Part shown: in pieces, positions 7,402 through 14,668 of the stretch
Numbering within the stretch: position 1 is the stretch's first letter
How the letters are laid out: each line of letters opens with the position of its first letter
The notes under the pieces: generated by a model
What the model was told of the DNA's origin: nothing
Seen by the model: the letters and a program-made list of their open reading frames with translations, nothing else
Database searches by the model: none
Origin: Betaproteobacteria bacterium UBA5582
GTDB taxonomy: Bacteria > Pseudomonadota > Gammaproteobacteria > Burkholderiales > Rhodocyclaceae
DNA: 19,868 nucleotides
Direction: 5' to 3'
Assembly (NCBI GenBank): GCA_002425245.1
Contig: DILW01000190.1
Span: 1-19,868, forward strand
Position numbers and translations under genes: made by a program

Positions 7402-9062
7402 GGCAGGAATTTCTTGATCGCGGCATTCAGTGCCTGATTGTCCGGATTCTCGGCGCGTGCCGCCTGCCACAACTGACGCGCCTCATCCCGGCGTCCCAGC
7501 TGCCACAGCACCTCGCCCAGATGGGCGGCAATTTCCGGGTCGGCCTTGATGCGATAGGCTGCCTGCAAGGTCTTCAGCGACTCTTCCAGCTTGCCCTGGC
7601 GGTACTGCAGCCAGCCCAGGCTATCCATGATGTAGGCGTCGCCCGGCATCAGGGCGATGGCCCGGGCGAGCAATTCGGCAGCCTCCTCGAGCCGGATGTT
7701 GCGGTCGGCAAAGGAGTAACCGAGGGCATTCAGCGCATGCGGATGCTCGGGGTGCAGTTTGAGCAGGCGCCGCAGATGCTTCTCCATGGCGTCGTGCCGC
7801 CCCAGGCGCTCAGCGGTGAGCGCAGCATCGTAGAGCAGCTCGGGATCGTCCGGCGTCGCCTGCAGCGATTTTTCGAGGGCACCGGAGGCACCGGCTTCGT
7901 CGCCCGCTTCGCGCAGCAACTGGGCTTCAGCCAGCGCCAGCTGGGTACGCTCACCGGGTGTCGCGCCGCGGGTTTGGCGCAGCAGTTCCAGGGCTTCGTC
8001 ACGCTTGCCCTGGCCGAGCAGGATGATGGCGATCCGGCCGCGGGCGGCGATGTAGCGCTCGCCGGCGGTCACCTGGCGAAAGTGGCCAATCGCTTCCTCG
8101 CCCGCCTTGTCCTCCTGGGCAAGCTGGCCAAGCAGGTAATGAATGCCGCTCTTGTCGGGATAGTCGGTGCTCAGCAGGCGCTTGAGCTGCTGCCTGCCAC
8201 CGTCGCGATCACCAGCCTGGAGCGCGAGGATCGCCGCCGGGTAGACGACCGAGGGCTCGTCCGGATAACTCTTGAGCAAGCGCTGATATTGCTCACGGGC
8301 TTCGTCCAGGCGCTTGTCGGCAACCAGCATCTGGCCCAGCGCCAGACGAGCCTCACGAGCCTGGGGGTAACGCTTGACGAAGGTCTTCAACTCGTCGACA
8401 CCCACCCCGGCATCGCTGCGGCCGAGCAGCCTGGCGTGAGCGATGGCCGCCGCCTCCCAGTCCGGACGCAGACGCAGCGCCTCCTTGCTTTCGGCCAACG
8501 CCCGCTGCTCGTCACCCGCAGCCAGCGCGGCCTGGGCGAGTGCGAAATGCGCCTCGGGCAGCTCGCGGTATTTGGCCAGCACGCCATCCAGCAGTTCGAG
8601 CACACCGGCCTTGTCGGGAATGCGGGAAAGCATGCGGTTGATGTGCATCAGGTTGTTCGCCAGGTTCTCCTTGTCGCTGTCGAGCAACTCGGCCAGATGC
8701 GGCTGCAGCCGACCGAGCTGGCGGGTCTGGATCAGCAGCGCAACCAGCGACTGGCGGGCAGTGGCCGACTCCGGCTCGACTTCCAGCCAGATCCGGACCA
8801 GGTAAAGCGCGCGGGCGTGGTCGCCGGCAAAGCTGGCAATCTCGACAGCGCGGGCCAGCACCTTGGGGTCCCGGGTGCGCTCGGCGAGGTCAGCCCAGGC
8901 CTGCAGGCTGAGGTCGACTGCGCCCTCCCGCAGGGCCAGCTCGCCTAACAGGACCTGGAATACCGTACGCCCGATCAGGTCTGCGCTGACCGGCGGGCTG
9001 GCGGCCCAGGCCGGCATGCCCAGGGTCAGGGAGAGGGCGACGAGCATTTGCTTGGGGGACAT
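7398..9062 (-). CDS. Exported tetratricopeptide-repeat protein
   Basis: This 554-residue protein starts with a cleavable Sec signal (MSPKQMLVALSLTLGMPAWA, probable cleavage after AWA) and then consists almost wholly of TPR-like helical hairpins. Examples are PEAHFALAQAALAAGDEQRALAE, LDEAREQYQRLLKSYPDEP, PHALNALGYSFADRNIRLEEA and AYIMDSLGWLQYRQGKLEESL. No enzymatic domain is visible; a periplasmic scaffold role is likely. I chose the ATG at 9062 with GGAAAG 6 nt upstream over a GTG at 9068. Its stop overlaps the lolB start, and the pairing suggests, without proving, a role in lipoprotein or envelope assembly. It is the first gene of the minus-strand block and diverges from mutM. Confidence 0.88.
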   Translation of the reverse strand: MSPKQMLVALSLTLGMPAWAASPPVSADLIGRTVFQVLLGELALREGAVDLSLQAWADLAERTRDPKVLARAVEIASFAGDHARALYLVRIWLEVEPESATARQSLVALLIQTRQLGRLQPHLAELLDSDKENLANNLMHINRMLSRIPDKAGVLELLDGVLAKYRELPEAHFALAQAALAAGDEQRALAESKEALRLRPDWEAAAIAHARLLGRSDAGVGVDELKTFVKRYPQAREARLALGQMLVADKRLDEAREQYQRLLKSYPDEPSVVYPAAILALQAGDRDGGRQQLKRLLSTDYPDKSGIHYLLGQLAQEDKAGEEAIGHFRQVTAGERYIAARGRIAIILLGQGKRDEALELLRQTRGATPGERTQLALAEAQLLREAGDEAGASGALEKSLQATPDDPELLYDAALTAERLGRHDAMEKHLRRLLKLHPEHPHALNALGYSFADRNIRLEEAAELLARAIALMPGDAYIMDSLGWLQYRQGKLEESLKTLQAAYRIKADPEIAAHLGEVLWQLGRRDEARQLWQAARAENPDNQALNAAIKKFLP

Positions 9063-9148
9063 GATCACTTTCCGGAGGACTGCGCGTTTGATCGCATAAT
9101 AACGGACAAGTTTGCGATGTTATTTGGGAATCAGCGGAGGAACAAGCA
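9063..9148. promoter_or_regulatory. Divergent intergenic region TPR gene / mutM
   Basis: This 86-nt AT-richer stretch must hold promoters for both directions. It contains TATTAT-like and TTATTT hexamers, but I find no pair with a good -35 and 16-18 nt spacing. Ribosome sites are clear: GGAGGA before mutM (7-nt spacing) and GGAAAG before the TPR gene. Confidence 0.4.
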
Positions 9149-9994
9149 ATGCCGGAATTGCCGGAGGTCGAGGTTTGCCGGATGGGAATCGCGCCGGAGC
9201 TGCTGGGGCGGGAAATCCGTGCCGTGGTCATTCGTGCGCCGAGGTTGCGCCACGAGATTCCGCCGGCCCTGCGCGAGCTGCTGCCGGGCTGCCTGATCGT
9301 CGATGTGCGCCGACGCGGCAAATACCTGCTGATCGACTGTCGACGCGGTAACGGCAAGGGCGGCGTCGAGGGAACGCTGATCGTTCACCTGGGCATGTCC
9401 GGCAACCTGCGCTTCGTGCCGTCCGAGCTGCCGCCGGAAAAGCACGATCATTTCGACCTGGTGCTGCCTGACCAGATCCTGCGTTTTGCCGACCCCCGCC
9501 GTTTCGGCGTCATCCTCTGGCACCCCGGACCACCCGCTGCCGTCGCCGCCCATCCGTTGATCGCCGTGCTCGGCGTCGAACCGTTGGCCGGCGATTTCAC
9601 CGCCGCCTGGCTGCACCAGGCGCTGGCCCGGCGGCAGGCACCGGTCAAGCCGGTGCTGATGGACGGGCATCTGGTGGTCGGCATCGGCAACATCTACGCC
9701 TCGGAGAGCCTGTTCCGCGCCGGCATTTCACCCTTGCGTGCGGCCAGCCGGATCAGCCGCCTGCGCTGCGGGGTGCTGGTCGATGCCGTGCGCGAAACCC
9801 TGTCCGCGGCAATCGCCGCCGGTGGCAGCAGCATCCGCGATTACGTACATAGCGATGGCGGCGCCGGCTGCTTCCAGATCCAGGCCGGGGTCTACGATCG
9901 TGCCGGTCAGAACTGCCTGCGCTGCGGCGGCACGGTCCGGCAGATTCGCCAGGCTGGCCGCAGCAGCTACTATTGTCCGGGTTGCCAGCACTGA
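9149..9994 (+). CDS. mutM: Formamidopyrimidine-DNA glycosylase (Fpg)
   Basis: MutM excises 8-oxoguanine and ring-opened purines and nicks the abasic site. The N terminus MPELPEVEV gives the catalytic proline P2 (after Met removal) and E3. K58 in RRRGKYLLID, HLGMSGNLRF, DPRRFG and a VGIGNIYASESLFRAGI segment are conserved. A C-terminal CX2C-X16-CX2C zinc finger (CLRC...CPGC) contains the DNA-contacting Arg in AGRSSYY. At 281 residues it is about 12 longer than E. coli Fpg (269), mostly a short Gly-rich insert (RRGNGKGGVEG) after the K58 strand. It diverges from the TPR gene and precedes the dynamin-like gene by 54 nt on the same strand. Confidence 0.97.
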   Translation: MPELPEVEVCRMGIAPELLGREIRAVVIRAPRLRHEIPPALRELLPGCLIVDVRRRGKYLLIDCRRGNGKGGVEGTLIVHLGMSGNLRFVPSELPPEKHDHFDLVLPDQILRFADPRRFGVILWHPGPPAAVAAHPLIAVLGVEPLAGDFTAAWLHQALARRQAPVKPVLMDGHLVVGIGNIYASESLFRAGISPLRAASRISRLRCGVLVDAVRETLSAAIAAGGSSIRDYVHSDGGAGCFQIQAGVYDRAGQNCLRCGGTVRQIRQAGRSSYYCPGCQH

Positions 9995-10048
9995 AACCCT
10001 GCCGGTTTATGCTAAATTGAGGCCCAGTCAGTTGTCAGGGTCGTTCCC

Positions 10049-11998
10049 ATGTCGCTCGCCAACCAATTTGCCGCCTACACCGCGTGGCGCACGCTGCTGT
10101 CTAGCGATATTGCCGAATTTCAGCGCTGGCTGAGCGACAACGAGTTGGCCGACGGCCAGCTTGATCTCCGCCTCGACCAGTTGCAGGCACGCCTGCGCGA
10201 AGACCGTCTCAACGTGGCTTTTGTCGCCGAGTTCTCGCGCGGCAAGTCCGAGCTGATCAACGCCATCTTCTTTGCCGACTACGGCGACCGCATGCTGCCC
10301 TCCTCCGCCGGTCGGACCACGATGTGTCCAACCGAACTGCTGTTCGACGCAGGCAAGCCCCCCGGGGTCGAGTTGCTGCCGATCCAGACCCGGACGGCAC
10401 AAGGCAGCGTCACCGAATTCAAGCGTTTCCCTCAGGAATGGACCACCTTGCTGGTCGATGTCGATTCACCGGAAAGCCTGCAGGAAGCACTGCGTCATGT
10501 CAGCGAAACGATCCGGGTAACGGCGGACGAAGCCAGCCGTCTCGGCTTTGCCGTCGGCAGCGATGAACTCGACCTCTACCGCGTCGGCGACGACGGCCTG
10601 GTCGAGGTCCCGCGCTGGCGTCACGCACTGATCAACTTTCCCCATCCGCTGCTCAAGCAGGGGCTGGTCATTCTCGACACACCGGGGCTCAACGCAATCG
10701 GCGCCGAACCCGAGCTGACCCTGTCGCAGCTACCCAGTGCGCACGCCGTGCTGTTCATCCTGGCCGCCGACACCGGCGTCACCCAGTCCGACCTGAGCAT
10801 CTGGAAAGAGCATATCTGCACCGGCAGCACGACCCGGCGCGGACGCATGGTGGTGCTCAACAAGATCGACGGCCAGTGGGACGAACTCAAGACCAACGAA
10901 GCGATCGAGGCCGAAATCGCCCGTCAGGTGGCCAGTTGCGCTGCCATCCTCGACCTGCCCGCGGCGCAGGTCTTTCCGGTATCGGCGCAGAAGGGGCTGG
11001 TCGCCAAGATCAACCGCGACGCTGCCCTGCTCGCGCGCAGCCGCCTGCCGGCGCTGGAGGCGGCACTGTCCGGCGAGCTGATTCCGGCCAAGCGCGAAAT
11101 TGTCGGCGACAGCGTTGGCCAGGAATTCGGCGACATCGCCGGGCGTGTGCGCGCCCTGCTCGACTCGCGGGTCAGCGGCCTGCGCGGGCAGCTGGGCGAG
11201 CTGCGGGAGCTGCGCGGAAAAAACCGCGGCGTGGTCGAATACATGATGGGCAAGATCCGCACCGAGAAGGAAGAGTTCGAGGCCGGCCTGCAGCGCTACT
11301 ACGCCGTACGCAGCGTTTTCTCGACGCTGAGCAACAAGCTGTTCGCGCATCTCGGTGTCGACCGCCTGCGCCAGCTGACCAGCGAGACCCGGGAAGCCAT
11401 GCTCGATGCCACCTTCTCGCGCACCTTGTCCACCGCCATGCGCAGCTTTTTCGTGCAGGTGCGGCAGGCACTGCACGATTCGGGCGACGAAGTGCGCGAA
11501 ATCCTGAGCATGATGGATTCGGTCTATCGCCGCTTTGCCGTCGAGCACGGACTCAAGCTCGGGGCGCCGACCAGCTTTTCGCTGCTCATCTACGAAATCG
11601 AGCTGGACCGGCTGGAAGGCTGGTGCAACAGTCACCTCAACAGCATGGTCTCGCTGCTGACGCACGACAAGAAGAACATCACCCAGAAATTCTTCGAGGA
11701 AGTCGCAACCCAGGTGCGGCGCACCTTCGAAGGTGCCAACCGGGACGCCGAGGCGTGGTTGCGGGCAATCATGGCACCGATGGAAACGCAGGTGCGCGAA
11801 CACCAGATCCAGCTGAAGCGCCGACTCGACAGCATCAAGCGCATCCACCAGGCGACCGATTCGCTGGAAGAGCGGATCGCCGAACTCGAAGGCATAGGCC
11901 GCATGCTCGATCGGCAACTGGCGATGCTAGACGACATCGAACTGCGCGTGCGCGACCTGTTGTCGCCCGAACAGATGGCGGAGTTACGCGCCGCCTGA
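10049..11998 (+). CDS. Dynamin-family GTPase (bacterial dynamin-like protein)
   Basis: This 649-residue protein has a large N-terminal GTPase domain of the dynamin type. G1 is AEFSRGKS (residues 60-67; the usual first Gly is Ala), G2 Thr lies in GRTTMCPTEL (88-97), G3 is DTPG at 210-213, and G4 is NKID at 271-274. The rest (about 340-649) is predicted mostly helical with long charged heptad-like stretches, ending in a coiled coil (SLEERIAELEGIGRMLDRQL and onward), as expected for a dynamin stalk. I see no transmembrane segment or obvious membrane paddle. Bacterial dynamins reshape or protect membranes, but this subfamily's job is unknown to me. It may be co-transcribed with mutM or have its own promoter in the 54-nt gap (TTATGCTAAAT is weakly -10-like). 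Confidence 0.85.
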   Translation: MSLANQFAAYTAWRTLLSSDIAEFQRWLSDNELADGQLDLRLDQLQARLREDRLNVAFVAEFSRGKSELINAIFFADYGDRMLPSSAGRTTMCPTELLFDAGKPPGVELLPIQTRTAQGSVTEFKRFPQEWTTLLVDVDSPESLQEALRHVSETIRVTADEASRLGFAVGSDELDLYRVGDDGLVEVPRWRHALINFPHPLLKQGLVILDTPGLNAIGAEPELTLSQLPSAHAVLFILAADTGVTQSDLSIWKEHICTGSTTRRGRMVVLNKIDGQWDELKTNEAIEAEIARQVASCAAILDLPAAQVFPVSAQKGLVAKINRDAALLARSRLPALEAALSGELIPAKREIVGDSVGQEFGDIAGRVRALLDSRVSGLRGQLGELRELRGKNRGVVEYMMGKIRTEKEEFEAGLQRYYAVRSVFSTLSNKLFAHLGVDRLRQLTSETREAMLDATFSRTLSTAMRSFFVQVRQALHDSGDEVREILSMMDSVYRRFAVEHGLKLGAPTSFSLLIYEIELDRLEGWCNSHLNSMVSLLTHDKKNITQKFFEEVATQVRRTFEGANRDAEAWLRAIMAPMETQVREHQIQLKRRLDSIKRIHQATDSLEERIAELEGIGRMLDRQLAMLDDIELRVRDLLSPEQMAELRAA

Positions 11999-12017
11999 GG
12001 CTGGCGCAGACGTGAAA

Positions 12018-12043
12018 ATGCCCGCGATTTTCATCGCGGGCAT
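12018..12043. terminator. Convergent (probably bidirectional) hairpin terminator
   Basis: ATGCCCGCGAT and ATCGCGGGCAT form a perfect 11-bp stem with a 4-nt loop between the convergent dynamin-like gene (stop at 11998) and ferredoxin gene (stop at 12060). On the minus strand it is followed by TTTTC, a moderate U-tract for the ferredoxin operon; on the plus strand the downstream T content is poor (GGCGTTTCG). Confidence 0.7.
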
Positions 12044-12059
12044 GGCGTTTCGATAAAAC

Positions 12060-12317
12060 TCAGTGACGGCTGTTGCCGGTGAGCTTCTCGTACTTGGTCC
12101 ACAGTTGATCTTCGGATTCCTCGTGACCGGGGTCCTTGGGAATGCAATCGACCGGGCAGACCTGCACGCATTGCGGTTCGTCATAGTGACCGACGCACTC
12201 GGTGCACTTGGCCGGATTGATCACGTAGATCTCCTCGCCCTGGGAAATCGCCTCGTTCGGGCATTCCGGTTCGCACACGTCGCAGTTGATGCACTCGTCG
12301 GTAATCATCAGAGCCAT
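12060..12317 (-). CDS. 2[4Fe-4S] ferredoxin, YfhL/Allochromatium type
   Basis: This is a small cytosolic electron carrier of 85 residues. The first cluster motif is C9-X2-C12-X2-C15-X3-C19P. The second region is C38-X2-C41-X8-C50-X3-C54P-X3-C58, with the extra loop between the second and third cysteines that marks the low-potential Allochromatium-type ferredoxins. The start MALMITDECINCDVCEPECP is almost identical to that group as I remember it. The C terminus carries the usual acidic/basic helix (EESEDQLWTKYEKLTG). It is the last gene of the M16-rsmD-coaD operon, 20 nt after coaD; the coaD-ferredoxin pairing is common in proteobacteria. The redox partner is not shown by the context. Confidence 0.95.
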   Translation of the reverse strand: MALMITDECINCDVCEPECPNEAISQGEEIYVINPAKCTECVGHYDEPQCVQVCPVDCIPKDPGHEESEDQLWTKYEKLTGNSRH

Positions 12318-12337
12318 GTCTGTTGTTCCTCTCTCGT

Positions 12338-12832
12338 TTAAGCAGTGGTTGTTGCCCGCAGGCGCTTTTCTACAGAAGGATGGACGAATTTTCCTACATC
12401 CCCGCCCAAACGCGCAATTTCCCGCACCATCGTTGCGGAAATGAACATGTATTGCTCGCCGGGCGTCAGGAACACCGTTTCGACCTCGGGGAAGAGGCTG
12501 CGGTTCATTCCGGCCATCTGAAATTCGTATTCGAAATCGGATACCGCCCGCAGGCCGCGGACGATCACCTTGGCGCCCATCTCATGAACGAAACTCATGA
12601 GCAGGGTATTGAAGCCGACGATCTCGATGTTGGGCAGATCGCCAACCACCTCGCGTGCCATGTCCACCCGCTCGGCCAGCGTGAACCGCGGCTGCTTGGA
12701 CGGACTTTCGGCAATGGCCAGGATCAGCCGGTCGAACAGGGTGGCGGCACGACGCAGGAGATCCTCGTGGCCGCGGGTAATCGGGTCAAAAGTCCCGGGG
12801 TAGATCGCTACCCGATGGTTGAGTTTGTTCAA
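12338..12832 (-). CDS. coaD: Phosphopantetheine adenylyltransferase
   Basis: CoaD transfers AMP from ATP to 4'-phosphopantetheine, the penultimate step in coenzyme A synthesis. The nucleotidyltransferase signature YPGTFDPITRGHED places T14 and H22 of the TxGH-type motif. RGLRAVSDFEYEFQMAGMNR and the ISATMVREIARLGGD motif (usually ISSS/T) are also present. I chose the TTG at 12832-12830: it overlaps the rsmD TGA as TTGA and gives 164 residues (E. coli 159). The frame is open to 12898 but those extra 22 residues are basic and unlike CoaD. No other ATG, GTG or TTG suits the conserved N terminus. AGGA abuts the TTG, so coupling to rsmD translation is likely. Confidence 0.92.
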   Translation of the reverse strand: MNKLNHRVAIYPGTFDPITRGHEDLLRRAATLFDRLILAIAESPSKQPRFTLAERVDMAREVVGDLPNIEIVGFNTLLMSFVHEMGAKVIVRGLRAVSDFEYEFQMAGMNRSLFPEVETVFLTPGEQYMFISATMVREIARLGGDVGKFVHPSVEKRLRATTTA

Positions 12833-13371
12833 TCCTGCGCTCGCCGCAACAAGTGGTAATGGACGCCGCCGGCCTTGCCGTGACGCGTGGTGCGCCACCC
12901 AGCGAGCGATTCGATTTCGTGCTCCGCCTCGACATAAAGTGCGCCGTCAGCTTTGAGCGCCTTGTCCAGCAGAGGTTCCAGGCGGGGTAGCCAGGCCTTG
13001 TGGTAAGGCGGGTCGAGCAGGATCAGGTCGAACCGGTCGGTCGCGGAGGACAGGCATTGTAGCGCATCCCCGCGCCTGATCTCCACGGCCGGGGGCTTGC
13101 CCAGCATTTCGTGGTTTTCATGCAACGCGGCGAGCACCCGCGGCGAATTCTCGACCATCAGCACCCGGGCGGCACCGCGCGAAGCCGCCTCGAAACCGAG
13201 CGCACCGCTGCCGGCAAACAGGTCGAGGCAATGCCAGCCGTCGAGCTCCTGCCCGAGCCAGTTGAACAGCGTCTCGCGCACGCGGTCCGGCGTCGGCCGC
13301 AGTGCCTCGCTGTCGGGAAAACGCAGAACGCGGCGACGGTAGGTGCCGCCGATGATACGGACCGAATTCAA
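12829..13371 (-). CDS. rsmD: 16S rRNA (guanine(966)-N(2))-methyltransferase
   Basis: RsmD methylates G966 of 16S rRNA in the 30S subunit using S-adenosylmethionine. The 180-residue product begins NSVRIIGGTYRRRVLRFP, as in the family. It has LRPTPDRVRETLFNWLG, the SAM-binding LDLFAGSGALGFEAASRGA, and the catalytic LILLDPPY motif. The start is TTG at 13371-13369, overlapping the TGA of the upstream M16 gene as TTGA with GGTGG upstream; no in-frame ATG is available without entering that gene. E. coli RsmD is 198 residues with a longer N terminus. rsmD-coaD adjacency is conserved in many proteobacteria. Confidence 0.95.
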   Translation of the reverse strand: MNSVRIIGGTYRRRVLRFPDSEALRPTPDRVRETLFNWLGQELDGWHCLDLFAGSGALGFEAASRGAARVLMVENSPRVLAALHENHEMLGKPPAVEIRRGDALQCLSSATDRFDLILLDPPYHKAWLPRLEPLLDKALKADGALYVEAEHEIESLAGWRTTRHGKAGGVHYHLLRRAQD

Positions 13372-14657
13372 TCAGCTGCCACCGTCACCGTGATCAGATC
13401 GACCGGCCGGACATGGCGGGCGAACGCCGCCCGCACTTCGTCGGCGGTCACCGCTTCAACCCGCTCGCGGTAGCGGTCGAGGTAGTCAAGCGGCAGACCG
13501 TAGAAACCGATCACCGCAATATTGGCGAGTAGCTTGCTGTTGCTGTCCAGGCGGAGCGGGAAGCCGCCCGACAGGTTGGCCTTGGCCGCAGCCAGTTCCT
13601 CCTCGGTCGGGCCCTTGGCAACAAACTCGTCGAGCACCTCGCGGACCACCTTGATCGCCTCCTGCGCCTGCTTGCGCTGCGTCTGCAGGCCGATCTGGAA
13701 GGGGCCGGTCTGGCGCATCGGGGCGAAATAGCTGTAAACGCTGTAGGCGAAGCCACGCTTGTCGCGCACCTCCCGGACCAGACGGGAGACGAAACCACCG
13801 CCACCAAGGGTGTAATTGCCGACCAGCATCGGGAAGAAGTCGGGATGACCGCGTTCGATCGCCGGCAGCCCCAGGAAAACGTGGGCCTGGCTGGCCGGGT
13901 GTGCCAGCGCCACCGTATTCCCCTTAACGGGCGCCGGCGGTTGCGGCAGGGCCGGCGGCGTACCGGGCGGCAAGGCCGCACTCAGACGTTCGGCAATCGC
14001 TTCCGCCTCGACCCGGGTCAGCTTGCCGACCATGGTGATGCTGGCGTTGCCGGCCGTATAGAGTTGCTGGTGGAAGTCGACCAGATCCTCACGATTGAGA
14101 TTGGCCACGCTCTCCGGGGTGGCCTGGCGACCGTAGGGATGCGCCGGGTAGAGCGCTTCCCAGAAGGCCTTGCCGGCGATGCTGTCCGGGCGGGTCATCG
14201 CATCCTTCAGGCTGGCGATGGTGCGAGCTTTTTCGCGCTCGAGGATGGCGGCGTCGAAACGCGGCTGGCGCAATACTTCCTCAAGCACGGCCAAGGCAGG
14301 CTGCAGCTTGTCTTCAGCGGTCAGGGTGCGCAGCGTGATGCTAGCCCGGTCGGTATCGGCGGTGCCACCGAGAACGGCACCGAGGTCGGCCAGTTGTTCG
14401 GCGATTGCCGTCTCGTCGCGCTCGCCGGCGCCGAGATCGAGAATGCCGCGAGTCAGGGCGGCCAGTCCGGCCTTGTCGACCGGATCGAACATCGACCCGG
14501 CGGCAAAATCGAGTTGCACGTCAACCATGGGCAAGGCCGGTGCAGCCGAGAAATAGACACGGGTGCCGTTGCCGGTCGTCCAGTGCTCGATGGCGACACC
14601 AGCCAGTGCCGCCTGGGCGGCAAAGAAGGTGATAGCAGCAGTAAACAGTCGTTTCAT
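13368..14657 (-). CDS. M16-family peptidase-like subunit lacking the zinc motif
   Basis: This 429-residue exported protein has a signal peptide (MKRLFTAAITFFAAQAALA). The mature chain has two M16-type halves, but the HxxEH zinc site is replaced by ALTRG (residues 67-71, in KAGLAALTRGILDL), so it should not hydrolyse peptides alone. It keeps the second-half segment RLVREVRDKRGFAYSVYSYF, resembling the R/Y substrate-binding pair of the inactive subunit in heterodimeric M16B peptidases. It lies 11 nt after the HxxEH-containing M16 gene, which supports a periplasmic two-subunit protease. The substrate is not evident. Its stop overlaps the rsmD start. Confidence 0.9.
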   Translation of the reverse strand: MKRLFTAAITFFAAQAALAGVAIEHWTTGNGTRVYFSAAPALPMVDVQLDFAAGSMFDPVDKAGLAALTRGILDLGAGERDETAIAEQLADLGAVLGGTADTDRASITLRTLTAEDKLQPALAVLEEVLRQPRFDAAILEREKARTIASLKDAMTRPDSIAGKAFWEALYPAHPYGRQATPESVANLNREDLVDFHQQLYTAGNASITMVGKLTRVEAEAIAERLSAALPPGTPPALPQPPAPVKGNTVALAHPASQAHVFLGLPAIERGHPDFFPMLVGNYTLGGGGFVSRLVREVRDKRGFAYSVYSYFAPMRQTGPFQIGLQTQRKQAQEAIKVVREVLDEFVAKGPTEEELAAAKANLSGGFPLRLDSNSKLLANIAVIGFYGLPLDYLDRYRERVEAVTADEVRAAFARHVRPVDLITVTVAAD

Positions 14658-14668
14658 GGCGAGCAGTC

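Noticed and set aside
9995..10048. Promoter for the dynamin-like gene
   Set aside because: TTATGCTAAAT is -10-like, but no -35 with acceptable spacing was found, so it is only mentioned under the gene.
10730..11917. 395-codon minus-strand frame inside the dynamin-like gene
   Set aside because: The sense frame has all GTPase motifs in order; the antisense frame has low-complexity composition and no family resemblance.
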